Source: CAIMZW01 sp037130455
GTDB lineage: Bacteria > Actinomycetota > Actinomycetes > Nanopelagicales > Nanopelagicaceae
NCBI GenBank assembly: GCA_037130455.1
Contig: JBAXSZ010000005.1
Span: forward strand, 11,868-75,867
Direction of reading: 5' to 3'
Length of the DNA stretch: 64,000 nucleotides
The notes under the pieces are model-generated. The model saw only the letters and a program-made list of their open reading frames with translations, was not told the origin of the DNA and did not search any database. The position numbers were made by a program, and so were the translations under genes. The stretch's first letter is position 1. Each line of letters begins with the position of its first letter. Of the stretch, positions 53,776 to 62,830 are shown in pieces.

Positions 53776-54675
53776 TTACCAGCCTCGTTCGGCCAATCGA
53801 TGAGGTACTGGGATTTCGGCAACGCTAATTCCCACCATGGCATCGCCTAATCCTCGTGAAACATCGGCGACAACTTTTGCATCATTGAAGTAGGTAACTG
53901 CTTTGACGCAAGCTGCAGCACGTTTTGCAGGATCGCCAGATTTGAAAATTCCCGAACCAACAAACACGCCATCAGCGCCAAGTTGCATCATCATGGCTGC
54001 ATCAGCAGGGGTGGCGATTCCACCGGCAGTGAAGAGGACTACTGGAAGTTTGCCGGTTGCGGCAACTTCCTTTATTAGTTCAAAAGGAGCTTGTAATTCT
54101 TTAGCAGCAACATAGAGCTCATCTTCGCGCATGGAAGAAAGTCGGCGAATTTCCTGGCTAATCTTTCGCATGTGGGTAGTTGCATTGGAAACATCCCCGG
54201 TACCAGCTTCGCCTTTGGAGCGAATCATGGCTGCACCTTCGTTAATACGGCGCAGCGCTTCACCTAAATTGGTAGCGCCGCAGACAAAGGGAATAGTGAA
54301 TTTCCACTTATCGATGTGGTTTTCGTAATCGGCAGGAGTGAGGACCTCAGACTCATCGATGTAGTCCACGCCCAGGCTTTCCAATATTTGTGCTTCAACG
54401 AAGTGGCCAATTCGGGCCTTAGCCATAACTGGAATAGAAACTGCTGCCTGGATCTTTTCAATCATGTCCGGATCGGACATTCTGGAGACTCCACCCTGGG
54501 CGCGAATATCAGCAGGTACCCGCTCTAACGCCATGACGGCAACGGCTCCAGCATCTTCGGCAATCTTGGCTTGCTCTACATTGATTACATCCATAATCAC
54601 ACCACCCTTGAGCATTTCTGCCATCCCGCGTTTAACGCGAGCGGTGCCAACTACATGTGGTGTTACATCTGACAT
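53776..54675 (-). CDS. pdxS: Pyridoxal 5'-phosphate synthase lyase subunit
   Basis: Makes PLP directly from ribose 5-phosphate, glyceraldehyde 3-phosphate and ammonia. The 299 residues show KGGVIMDVINVEQAKIAEDAGA, PVMAKARIGHFVEA with a catalytic Lys, the GEAGTGDVSNATTHMR phosphate loop, and FTAGGIATPADAAMMMQLGADGVFVGSGIF. The pair pdxS-pdxT gives a complete vitamin B6 route. Confidence 0.98.
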   Translation of the reverse strand: MSDVTPHVVGTARVKRGMAEMLKGGVIMDVINVEQAKIAEDAGAVAVMALERVPADIRAQGGVSRMSDPDMIEKIQAAVSIPVMAKARIGHFVEAQILESLGVDYIDESEVLTPADYENHIDKWKFTIPFVCGATNLGEALRRINEGAAMIRSKGEAGTGDVSNATTHMRKISQEIRRLSSMREDELYVAAKELQAPFELIKEVAATGKLPVVLFTAGGIATPADAAMMMQLGADGVFVGSGIFKSGDPAKRAAACVKAVTYFNDAKVVADVSRGLGDAMVGISVAEIPVPHRLAERGW

Positions 54676-54719
54676 TTGGACTCCTTGAATTAAAGGCTCG
54701 CCGAGCGAGCCAGATAAGT

Positions 54720-55745
54720 CTACTTTGAAGGTGAGGCTGATGCGCTCGCAGAAGCTGGATAGGTAAAGGTCGGCTCATTATCGGTCAACATGATCCAAAT
54801 TTGCCCTGGATTGAGGTTGGCCGGGGTGTTATCGGCCAAGGTCCAGGTGGTGCCATCGGTAGCTGTTGGACGACTCCAACTGACCGGAATTGCTTTTCCA
54901 TCCCGGAGAAGGAAGCCAGTTCCCAACCCAACCGTATTGCTAAATGGGGTGATTCCGCCCTCGCGGTCTTTGTAGATGGAATTGGTGATCGTAACATTTT
55001 GAATAATCAGGGTTGGCGAACCAAGTTGCGTTCCTGCAGCGGAGAAGTCGGGTTTGCCATCGTAGGAAAGTAACCAGCGCTTCTGCGTGGCCGACCAGGT
55101 TGCTTGATAATCCGCAGCGGGCCATTTCACCTTAACGCCCGTGATCGTTGCCCCGAAATTGCCCACAGAACCAAAGGTGAAGCCCACACTTTTCACCTTA
55201 TCGATCTGCGACTTGTCCTGATTAATGGCCTTGTCCATCAGTACATCGGCTTTGACTATCAAATTGGTTGGAGCAAATCTGGTGTTATCTCGATAATAGA
55301 TGGCCGCAGAATTTCGGTCCGCGCTGAGGTTAACTAAATTCGCCGCAGTAATTTGTGGATAAAATTTGGATTGGGCACCACTGAAAGCAAAGCCTACTCG
55401 TCCGTACTGAGCTAAAATATCGAGGTCGCTAATTCGAGCCGAACGCACAGGACCAACTGCAGTCGGATAGTTCGAAGAGAAAACTGCCGCCAACCGGGTC
55501 AATCCACCTTCGACTTGCTCCACATAAACAACGTCAGCTTTTTCAAGGTTTATTTGGGGATGGGCGGCTCGAGTGTCATCCACTTTCACAACCAGAACTT
55601 CCTTGTTGCCTCCTGGCAGGCCAGTGAGAACATTCTTCTCTTTCGGTGCTGGCGAATTCGGAATCGATGAAGTTGAGGTTTTTGCGCAGCCGGTCAGCAC
55701 AATAAAAGTCAGCGAAGCTAATCCAACGATTTTCAGGAACTTCAT
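54720..55745 (-). CDS. DUF3048 lipoprotein
   Basis: 341 residues with a lipoprotein signal (MKFLKIV, hydrophobic stretch, lipobox LTGC at about 17-20). The mature part has the DUF3048 (YerB-like) pattern: VKVDDTRAAHPQINLEKADVVYVEQVEGGLTRLAAVF, GPVRSARISDLDI and a C-terminal YRDREGGITPF-like region. The tail is Ala/Ser-rich. Function is unknown; it is an exported, membrane-tethered protein. Its ATG overlaps the stop of the LemA-like gene (ATGA), so it is coupled to the PIM cluster. Confidence 0.88.
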   Translation of the reverse strand: MKFLKIVGLASLTFIVLTGCAKTSTSSIPNSPAPKEKNVLTGLPGGNKEVLVVKVDDTRAAHPQINLEKADVVYVEQVEGGLTRLAAVFSSNYPTAVGPVRSARISDLDILAQYGRVGFAFSGAQSKFYPQITAANLVNLSADRNSAAIYYRDNTRFAPTNLIVKADVLMDKAINQDKSQIDKVKSVGFTFGSVGNFGATITGVKVKWPAADYQATWSATQKRWLLSYDGKPDFSAAGTQLGSPTLIIQNVTITNSIYKDREGGITPFSNTVGLGTGFLLRDGKAIPVSWSRPTATDGTTWTLADNTPANLNPGQIWIMLTDNEPTFTYPASASASASPSK

Positions 55746-56248
55746 AAAACGTCGTCCTCGAATTTATAACGAAGCGGCAACGGGGCATGGCCGGCAAGGC
55801 GAAACACGCGAAAAACTAATTTCTTTCGTAAATTTCGGACGGCATTTACAGACTCTAAATGAATATTGATAGCAATCTTTATTTTCTCAGTCATCGCCGT
55901 GAGCTCTTCAGACAAGATGGGAGAAATAGTTCCACTGACCGACTCAGAATCATCCTGCAGAAGCCGCAACGATTCGGATAAAGAACTTTCTGCATCGCTT
56001 CGATCAATTATGCTGGCTTCACGAGCCTGATAGGCCGAAGAAACGAGCAACATATAGGTTGCGGGGTCCAAATCTGATTTATGTGCAATATCAATGGCGA
56101 TAGCGGCTCGGCGTTGCAGTACCGCATCAAGATGCTCCCAAGAAGTTTCAACCCGGTGATGCAGTCGGTCTAATCGAGTTGCTGAAAACGACAGATACCA
56201 ACTAAGAATCAACAGAACTAGAAGGGAGGTAAAAATAAATTTAGTCAT
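55742..56248 (-). CDS. LemA-like membrane-anchored helical protein
   Basis: About 168 residues from the ATG at 56248, which overlaps the pimA stop by eight bases (ATGACTAA). One N-terminal membrane segment (about 4-21) is followed by RLDRLHHRVETSWEHLDAVLQRRAAIAIDIA, a LemA-like long-helix pattern. The rest is helical. In Mycobacterium the gene at this place (Rv2609c) has, as I recall, a similar N-terminus plus a Nudix domain; no Nudix box is present here. Function is unknown. Confidence 0.7.
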   Translation of the reverse strand: MTKFIFTSLLVLLILSWYLSFSATRLDRLHHRVETSWEHLDAVLQRRAAIAIDIAHKSDLDPATYMLLVSSAYQAREASIIDRSDAESSLSESLRLLQDDSESVSGTISPILSEELTAMTEKIKIAINIHLESVNAVRNLRKKLVFRVFRLAGHAPLPLRYKFEDDVL

Positions 56249-57413
56249 TGGATCGGATTCGATTCCACACACGGTTTTCTGAACCAAGACTTACCTTGTC
56301 ATTGCCCACAAGCACCATTTCGTAAACATCGAGAATTTGTTCTGCAACCGTCATCCAATCGTACTTTCGAGATTGCTCAAATCCCGCTCTTCGAAGCGCT
56401 TCGCGTCGTTCCGTGTCGCTTATGAGAAGAATTAACTGATTGGCCAAGTCGGCAGAATTTTCATTTGCAAAAAGCGCGCCGAACTCCCCCGCATTGAGTA
56501 ATTGGGAAAATGCCGGGATATCGCTTGCCATGATTGCGGTTTGTGAAGCCATGGCTTCAGTGAGAATAATTCCAAAAGATTCGCCTCCGGTATTGGGGGC
56601 AACATAAATATCGATACTGTGAAAAAACTGCGCTTTTTCTTCATCGGTCAGCCGACCAAGAAAAGTGAGCTTTGAACGTAACGATGGTTCCATTTTTTTC
56701 ACTATTGAACTTTCATCTCCAGGGCCGGCAACGAGAACTTTCAAATCTGGAAAAATCTTCACGACCGCCGGTAGCGCGTCAATGAGAACCTGAAGGCCCT
56801 TTCGAGGTTCGTCGAATCGGCCGATAAATCCAAGCGTGGGGTTGCCTTTCCATTCGGGGCGTTCAGTTCCACCTGCATATTTAGAAGTTGCAATGCCATT
56901 GGGAATTACCACAGCTTCGGTTTCGAAATGATCCTTCAAAGTTTGACGTGCCATTTCACTCACTGCGATACGAGCAGTCAGTTTTTCCAGCACCGGCTCC
57001 AGAATTGGCCCAATTGCGTAAATGGCTTTCTGTTTCGCTGAAGAAGCATGAAACGTCCCGACCATTGGTCCATCGGCAGCCCAACAGGCAAGCAGCGAGA
57101 GCGATGGAATCGCAGGCTCATGTAAATGTAGCAAATCAAACTCGCCATTGGAGATCCACTGGCGAACTCGGGAAGAGGCAACCGGTCCGAAAAGGACCCG
57201 CGCTACTGCGCCGTTATATGGAATCGATACCGGCCGACCAGCAGAAACTAACCATGGTTCAGTACTGGCGCCTTCGTCGGAAACGGGTGCGAAGACTGAA
57301 ACCTGGTGACCTAAGGAGATCAAGAATTCGGCCAGCTCCTTTATATGTATTTGGACGCCACCTGGTGTATCCCAGCCGTACGGGCAGACCATTCCAATCT
57401 TTAGCGGATTCAT
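56241..57413 (-). CDS. pimA: Phosphatidylinositol alpha-mannosyltransferase PimA (GT4)
   Basis: First mannosyl transfer from GDP-mannose to phosphatidylinositol. About 390 residues from the ATG at 57413 (ATGA overlap with patA); the longer frame is patA read-through. GT-B fold with MVCPYGWDTPGGVQIHI at the N-terminus, VIPNGI, FIGRFDEPRKGLQVLIDAL, and the donor-site E-x7-E motif in GGESFGIILTEAM. The pgsA-patA-pimA order is that of Mycobacterium, which supports the specific name. Confidence 0.93.
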   Translation of the reverse strand: MNPLKIGMVCPYGWDTPGGVQIHIKELAEFLISLGHQVSVFAPVSDEGASTEPWLVSAGRPVSIPYNGAVARVLFGPVASSRVRQWISNGEFDLLHLHEPAIPSLSLLACWAADGPMVGTFHASSAKQKAIYAIGPILEPVLEKLTARIAVSEMARQTLKDHFETEAVVIPNGIATSKYAGGTERPEWKGNPTLGFIGRFDEPRKGLQVLIDALPAVVKIFPDLKVLVAGPGDESSIVKKMEPSLRSKLTFLGRLTDEEKAQFFHSIDIYVAPNTGGESFGIILTEAMASQTAIMASDIPAFSQLLNAGEFGALFANENSADLANQLILLISDTERREALRRAGFEQSRKYDWMTVAEQILDVYEMVLVGNDKVSLGSENRVWNRIRSND

Positions 57414-58300
57414 AGATCCCGCTCCTTGAAGTCTCCATCCACCCAAATCCGTTGCAACATATGCCAATCCTGAGTGTGTCGTTCAATCTGCTGTGCGAAG
57501 CGGTCAGCACAGATCTGCGTCATCGCGGCTATTTTTTCGGATTGAGTTCCAGAATCTGGAATCGGAATTTCATTTTCAAAGATGATTCGGATGCCACTCT
57601 TTTCGTACTCTACAAAGGCAGTTATTAGCGGAGCCGATGTCTGAATGGAGAGTAATGCCGGGCCAGCAGGCATTCGGGCCGGTCCACCCGCAAAATCAAC
57701 TGGAATTCCAGAGTTGGAAAGGTCGCGATCGGCGACAAGTGCAACTAATTTTCCTGACCGCAATCTTTGAGCCAGAGTGGCCAGAACTCTTGCGTTTAAA
57801 TCTAAAACTTCCATGCCAATCGCGGTTCGGTGTGCTAAGAATTTTCGAAAAAGTTTTTCCGGATCCAAGTGTTCGGCTACGGTCGTAAATGGGATACCAG
57901 TGGAACAGAAATAGGCGCCCGCATGATCCCAATTGCCCGCATGAGGGAGCGAAACGATGCAACCTCGCCCTTGTTCAATGGGGTCCCGAAGGAAATTTTC
58001 ATTCTCGACGACTACGGTGGCGATGATCTTTTCCGGATTCCATGTCGAGAATCTAAATGTGTCACACCAGTAACGCAGATAAGACCTCATGCCCTCCAAA
58101 GTCAATTCACTTAACTCATTATCTGTGAGCCCTGGCCGGATTCGGCCATAGTTACTTCGCAAACGCTGGATCTGTTTCCCATTCCGTTTGAAAACGAAAT
58201 CTGCAATGTACATCGCAATGGAATAAGCGAATTTTTCCGGCAACCACATCGTGATTTTCCACGCTGCGGAATAGCCCCAATAGATAACAGTTTGTTTCAT
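57410..58300 (-). CDS. patA: Phosphatidylinositol mannoside acyltransferase
   Basis: Adds an acyl chain to the mannose of PIM at the inner membrane face. The 296 residues are LpxL-like, with the H-x4-D catalytic motif in SLPHAGNWDHAGAY and the region LVADRDLSNSGIPVDFAGGPARMPAGPALL. It follows pgsA after three bases and overlaps pimA. Confidence 0.93.
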   Translation of the reverse strand: MKQTVIYWGYSAAWKITMWLPEKFAYSIAMYIADFVFKRNGKQIQRLRSNYGRIRPGLTDNELSELTLEGMRSYLRYWCDTFRFSTWNPEKIIATVVVENENFLRDPIEQGRGCIVSLPHAGNWDHAGAYFCSTGIPFTTVAEHLDPEKLFRKFLAHRTAIGMEVLDLNARVLATLAQRLRSGKLVALVADRDLSNSGIPVDFAGGPARMPAGPALLSIQTSAPLITAFVEYEKSGIRIIFENEIPIPDSGTQSEKIAAMTQICADRFAQQIERHTQDWHMLQRIWVDGDFKERDL

Positions 58301-58303
58301 TGG

Positions 58304-58903
58304 TTATTTTCTTGTAGCAACAAAGACGATAAGAAGTCGCTCAGCCATGGTGTAAATACTGGCCAGGGCCAAGATCCACATTCCAATCGCAAGAATGAAG
58401 GGAACGTGTAACCCGGTGAGGCCGATTGCTACAACGGCAATAATTAACCGTTCGGTTCGCTCCGCGAAACCTCCGTCGCATTCGATTCCCAGCGATTGAG
58501 CCCGGGCCTTTATATAAGAAACCAATCCACCGGCCACCAAGGCAACAAGAACTACGGGAACCAGATCATCGTTTGTGGAAATCAGATAGAGCAAAATTCC
58601 AGCCAAAATGCTGGCATCGCTGATTCGATCCAAGGTGGAATCCAGCAATGCGCCCCAAGAACTAGAGCCAGAATTGGAGAGCCGAGCCATGGTTCCATCG
58701 AGGAGATCGAAGAGAACAAAGAAAACGACGACCAATGTTCCAACCCAGAAATTTCCGTGCGGATAAAAGAATAAAGCTGAAGCGACCGTTCCAAGCGCAC
58801 CTAGGGCACTGATCATGTTCGCGCTTAAACCCAAGGCAAGTAAACCCCGGCATAGTGGTGTGATGATCCGGGTGACTGGTTTGCGCAATGAACTCTGAAG
58901 CAT
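58304..58903 (-). CDS. pgsA: Phosphatidylinositol phosphate synthase (CDP-alcohol phosphotransferase)
   Basis: Makes phosphatidylinositol phosphate from CDP-diacylglycerol and inositol phosphate. Multi-pass protein with the signature D-x2-D-G-x2-A-R-x8-G-x3-D-x3-D seen as DLLDGTMARLSNSGSSSWGALLDSTLD. The start used is the ATG at 58903 (MLQSSLRKPV), about 199 residues; longer forms to 58963 would overlap the divergent gene. Its position before patA-pimA and after HIT and thrS identifies it as PgsA1-type. Confidence 0.91.
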   Translation of the reverse strand: MLQSSLRKPVTRIITPLCRGLLALGLSANMISALGALGTVASALFFYPHGNFWVGTLVVVFFVLFDLLDGTMARLSNSGSSSWGALLDSTLDRISDASILAGILLYLISTNDDLVPVVLVALVAGGLVSYIKARAQSLGIECDGGFAERTERLIIAVVAIGLTGLHVPFILAIGMWILALASIYTMAERLLIVFVATRK

Positions 58904-58919
58904 CAATACCATCGTAGGC

Positions 58920-59519
58920 TTGACCACCGTGAGCAACCTAATTTCCCAGCCGATTTCTCCCAATTTACGCGTAGCGATATCCGGAAATGGGGCGGTCGAA
59001 CTCGCCCAGGTCTTAAACCTGGCCCTAACGCCTTTAGCCGAGGCCGATGCGGTGATCTTTGTTGTCAGCGCAGTATCCGGATTTTCGTCGGATCTGCCCG
59101 CCGCCTGGGAAGAGGCCCGGTCTCGCTACATTCCCTCACTGGTGGCAATTGGGGAATTAGAAAATAGTGATATCGATTTCGAAGACATGTCGGCAATTGT
59201 CGGAAAAACTTTAGACCCGATTGTTACTCCCTATTTGGTCCTTCACTCCGATGAGGGTTTTCCAACCGCATTGATAAATTTGAGCAATTTGATGATTACC
59301 GATTATTCCATGGGTTTGAAGCGAACAATCGACAGCGACCCAGAACATAAAGAACTGGTTGCCGAATTCCGCGAAGAGTATTTAGCCGAAATTGAAGTTA
59401 CTGGTGAAGATGGATTCGAGCAAGGATTGCTCTTTCCCGCTATTCCAATTTCCCTGCATATTAAATTGGGAATAGCCGAAATAAACGAATATTTACACCG
59501 TATCCCAAGCAGCAGCTAG
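58920..59519 (+). CDS. Degenerate EF-G-like (FusA2-type) G-domain protein
   Basis: 199 residues, or 196 from the GTG at 58929. It resembles the first domain of actinobacterial EF-G2 (FusA2) with key parts lost. LRVAISGNGAVELAQVLNLAL aligns with the P-loop region but lacks GKT. The switch and DTPG segment (about 50 residues) is missing. ADAVIFVVSAVSGF...AWEEA matches the next strand, GELE stands where NKxD would be, and the later region LKRTIDSDPEHKELVAEFREEYLAEI with LFPAIPIS resembles the G' insertion. It probably cannot bind GTP. Lying plus-strand between divergent pgsA and convergent HIT (27-base overlap) suggests a lineage-specific insertion. Similarity was judged by eye. Confidence 0.65.
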   Translation: MTTVSNLISQPISPNLRVAISGNGAVELAQVLNLALTPLAEADAVIFVVSAVSGFSSDLPAAWEEARSRYIPSLVAIGELENSDIDFEDMSAIVGKTLDPIVTPYLVLHSDEGFPTALINLSNLMITDYSMGLKRTIDSDPEHKELVAEFREEYLAEIEVTGEDGFEQGLLFPAIPISLHIKLGIAEINEYLHRIPSSS

Positions 59520-60029
59520 ATCTGATCTAGTTGTACTAAGTAATTGCGGCAAGACTTTTGTTTGCCCAATGATTGGCATGAAGTTCGCATCCCCACCCCA
59601 ACGAGGCACTACGTGTTGATGAATATGTGCGGCCACACCAGCTCCTGAGATCGCTCCCTGATTCATTCCTAAGTTGAAGCCAGCGGCGTTGCTGACCTTG
59701 CGCAAAACTTTCATAGCGTGGGCAGTTAATGAAAATATTTCAATGCGTTCGGCGTCAGTCAAATCTGTGAGATCGGCGATATGTCTATAAGCGCAGATGA
59801 GAAGGTGTCCGGCGTTGTAAGGGTAAAGATTCATCACCACATATGCAGCTACGCCTCGATAAACAATTAATCCTTCTTCATCGCCAAGTGCCGGGATGTC
59901 GCAGAATGGGCAAGTGACCTCATTACCAGCAAGTGGTCGATTCTCACCGGATAGATATTCCATCCGATGAGGCGCCCACAATCTTTGCCAGCCATCTGGC
60001 ATTCCTACCCCGACAACTGCTTCCGACAT
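59493..60029 (-). CDS. HIT family protein, probable AP4A phosphorylase
   Basis: 178-residue nucleotide hydrolase or phosphorylase with the histidine triad in HIHQHVVPRW and zinc-type CPFCDIPAL near the N-terminus. The homologue at this place in Mycobacterium (Rv2613c) splits diadenosine tetraphosphate. It is two bases after thrS and before pgsA, the conserved order. Its 3' end overlaps the convergent plus-strand gene by 27 bases. Confidence 0.9.
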   Translation of the reverse strand: MSEAVVGVGMPDGWQRLWAPHRMEYLSGENRPLAGNEVTCPFCDIPALGDEEGLIVYRGVAAYVVMNLYPYNAGHLLICAYRHIADLTDLTDAERIEIFSLTAHAMKVLRKVSNAAGFNLGMNQGAISGAGVAAHIHQHVVPRWGGDANFMPIIGQTKVLPQLLSTTRSDLAAAWDTV

Positions 60030-60031
60030 AA

Positions 60032-62026
60032 TTACACCTGGCTGCGGTCTGCAATTACGGCGAGAACTTCTGCAATTGCCTGGTCAACTGGAATCTGATT
60101 TCGTTGTTCGCCACTGCGATACCGGAACGATACTGAACCAGCCAATTGATCTTCTTCGCCAGCGATCATCATAAATGGGATCTTCTCCATCTGAGCATTT
60201 CGAATCTTCTTCTGCATACGATCATCGGAATAATCCACATCAATTCGAATGCCTGCTTTGCGCATCTTGGTAGCAACTTCTTGCAAATATGGATTGAAAG
60301 CTTCCGCGACAGGAATTCCAATTACTTGAACGGGGGCAAGCCATGGTGGGAACGCCCCTGCATAGTGCTCGGTAAGTACACCGAAGAATCTTTCGATCGA
60401 ACCGAATAGCGCTCTATGAATCATCACCGGTTGTTGTCGGGTGCCGTCAGCGGCTGCATATTCCAAATCGAATCTCTGAGGCAATTGGAAATCTACTTGT
60501 ATGGTGGACATCTGCCAGGTTCTGCCGATGGCATCCTTGGCTTGCACTGAAATCTTAGGTCCATAGAAGGCTGCTCCTTCCGGATCCAAAACTAATTCCA
60601 AGTTCTGCTTTTCTGCAGCTTTACGCAGGGTCTCGGTAGCAACTTCCCACGCTTCATCTGTTCCAACTGATTTAGCGGGATTTCTTGTTGATAATTCCAG
60701 ATAGAAATCATTCAATCCATAGTCGCGAAGCAAGTTAAGTACGAAGGTAAGCAAACTATCCAATTCATCGGGCATCTGCTCATGAGTGCAGTAAATATGG
60801 GCATCATCTTGAGTGAAACCACGAGCTCGAGTCAGTCCATGGACTACTCCAGATTTCTCATATCGATAAACAGTTCCGAATTCAAAGAGCCGCAATGGAA
60901 GTTCGCGATACGAACGCGAACTAGATTTATAAATCAAATTGTGGAAAGGGCAATTCATGGGCTTCATGTAGTACTTTTGACCAGCACGTTTTACCGTGCC
61001 ATCCGCATGAAGTTCTTCATCCAAAACCATTGGCGGATACATACCCTCGGAATACCAGTCCAAGTGACCGGAAGTTTCAAAGAGGGCGGCCTTGGTTAAA
61101 TGCGGTGAGTAGACGAATTTGTAATCTTCTTCTTCGTGGCGTCTTCGCGAATAATCTTCCATGGCTCGTCGAATAATTCCGCCTTTAGGATGGAATACCG
61201 CCAGACCAGATCCAACTTCTTCTGGGAAGGAAAAGAGATCCAACTCAGCGCCTAGACGTCGATGATCTCGCTTTTCTGCTTCGATCAACATTGCAAGGTG
61301 GGAATCAAGGTCTTCTTGGCTTGCCCACGCAGTGCCATAAATACGTTGCAGCATCGGATTCTTCTCTGAGCCACGCCAATAGGCGGCAGCCGATCGCATC
61401 AATTTAAATGCCGGAATATGTTTTGTACTGGGAAGGTGAGGCCCACGACAGAGATCGCTCCATGCAGGTTGTCCATCACGACCCAAGTTGTCATAAATAG
61501 TTAGTTCGCCCGCACCGACTTCAACGCTGGATTCGTCATCGGATGGCGTTGCTTTGAGACCAATGAGTTCACACTTGTACGGTTCATGAGCAAGTTCAGC
61601 AAGAGCCTGCGCTTCAGTAACCACTCTGCGGCGAAATCGTTGTCCAGCTTTGACGATCTTCTTCATCGCCGATTCAAGTTTTACTAAATCTTCTGGTGTA
61701 AAGGCTTTCTCTGGATCGAAGTCATAATAGAAACCATTAACGATCGGAGGTCCAATTCCGAGTTTAGTAGTCGGGAAAACTTCTTGGACCGCCTGGGCTA
61801 GAACGTGAGCTGTGGAGTGGCGAAGAACTGCCAAACCCTCGGCCGAGGTAATGGCTATGCCTTCTATGACATCCCCATCCGCCAGATCCGTCCAGAGATC
61901 CTTAATCTGGCCATTTATCCGACAGACAACGATTTCGATCTGGTCGGCAAAGAGGTGAGTAGGGCGCTGATCCCCTGCAACAGATTGAACTTCACCATTC
62001 ACCGTTATCGAAATATTGTGGGTCAT
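60032..62026 (-). CDS. thrS: Threonyl-tRNA synthetase
   Basis: Charges tRNA-Thr. The 664 residues have an N-terminal TGS domain, an editing domain with the HSTAHVLAQAV motif, and a class II catalytic core with MNCPFHNLIYKSSSRSYRELPLRL, GLTRARGFTQDDAHIYC, and IHRALFGSIERFFGVL, then an anticodon-binding domain with FNPYLQEVATKMRKAGIRIDVDY. It lies 12 bases after pabC, so there is no room for a T-box leader. Confidence 0.98.
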   Translation of the reverse strand: MTHNISITVNGEVQSVAGDQRPTHLFADQIEIVVCRINGQIKDLWTDLADGDVIEGIAITSAEGLAVLRHSTAHVLAQAVQEVFPTTKLGIGPPIVNGFYYDFDPEKAFTPEDLVKLESAMKKIVKAGQRFRRRVVTEAQALAELAHEPYKCELIGLKATPSDDESSVEVGAGELTIYDNLGRDGQPAWSDLCRGPHLPSTKHIPAFKLMRSAAAYWRGSEKNPMLQRIYGTAWASQEDLDSHLAMLIEAEKRDHRRLGAELDLFSFPEEVGSGLAVFHPKGGIIRRAMEDYSRRRHEEEDYKFVYSPHLTKAALFETSGHLDWYSEGMYPPMVLDEELHADGTVKRAGQKYYMKPMNCPFHNLIYKSSSRSYRELPLRLFEFGTVYRYEKSGVVHGLTRARGFTQDDAHIYCTHEQMPDELDSLLTFVLNLLRDYGLNDFYLELSTRNPAKSVGTDEAWEVATETLRKAAEKQNLELVLDPEGAAFYGPKISVQAKDAIGRTWQMSTIQVDFQLPQRFDLEYAAADGTRQQPVMIHRALFGSIERFFGVLTEHYAGAFPPWLAPVQVIGIPVAEAFNPYLQEVATKMRKAGIRIDVDYSDDRMQKKIRNAQMEKIPFMMIAGEEDQLAGSVSFRYRSGEQRNQIPVDQAIAEVLAVIADRSQV

Positions 62027-62038
62027 AGTCTCAGGTTA

Positions 62039-62830
62039 TCAAGAATCCGGGGCGGCTTGAGCGCGATTTCTGAATTCATCCGCCATTGCCGTGAGTTTTT
62101 CAGAATTAGGCAGAGATTTTCCGTGCAAACTTCCCACGTGTTGGAATTCCCGCAAACTAGAAAGCAGCGCCATCCCGTGGATATGGTCCAATTCCTCTAG
62201 ATCAACTTTGCGCACCACAATGTCGGGGAACCATTCCAATGCAACTTCGCGAACGATGCCGGGCAATCCCCCGCTACTCAAATGCGGAAAAATGATGGCT
62301 CCGCCAGAATCAATTGCCACATTGGCCATGGCAGATTCGATAACTTGATTGGAATCATTAATCAAAAGCGAATCTTCATATCCGGATTGAACTGACCAAC
62401 GCAACGCCGCAGCAGAATATCCATAAGACAACGATTTGGTGGAGTTAAGAAGATATGTCGCTGGCTTTCGATCTGGGAACACCCCGAGCGAAATGGGCGC
62501 TCTGGTATTTATGTATTCCTCGTGTGTAATCAGCAAGTCCCCATTTGCGAAAAAGGTGAGCCGAAGCTTGCCCAATCCTTTAAGCGCCGAATTCTTGACA
62601 ACTTCTTTGCAAATCTCTTTGAGATGTGAGGACTGCGGAAGTGAAACGAAGATCGAATCGGCAGATCTTCGCGCGCGTGCCAGATGTCTATCTAGAAAAT
62701 ATATCGTTTCGCCATCAGTGCGCAACGTTTCAAAGACTCCATCGCCTCGTAACCAAGAATGGTGTGTTGTTGAAAGTGTCACAAAATCATCAGAAAGGAA
62801 TTGCCCATTAAACCAAGAAGTCTTCTTCAT
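62039..62830 (-). CDS. pabC: Aminodeoxychorismate lyase (class IV aminotransferase fold)
   Basis: Releases p-aminobenzoate from aminodeoxychorismate, with PLP. About 263 residues from the ATG at 62830 (ATGA overlap with pabB). The GDGVFETLRTDGETIYFLDRHLAR start is typical, a Lys in STKSLSYGYSAAAL probably holds PLP, and YEDSLLINDSNQVIESAMANV follows. A branched-chain or D-amino-acid aminotransferase has the same fold, but the coupled pabB supports PabC. Confidence 0.88.
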   Translation of the reverse strand: MKKTSWFNGQFLSDDFVTLSTTHHSWLRGDGVFETLRTDGETIYFLDRHLARARRSADSIFVSLPQSSHLKEICKEVVKNSALKGLGKLRLTFFANGDLLITHEEYINTRAPISLGVFPDRKPATYLLNSTKSLSYGYSAAALRWSVQSGYEDSLLINDSNQVIESAMANVAIDSGGAIIFPHLSSGGLPGIVREVALEWFPDIVVRKVDLEELDHIHGMALLSSLREFQHVGSLHGKSLPNSEKLTAMADEFRNRAQAAPDS

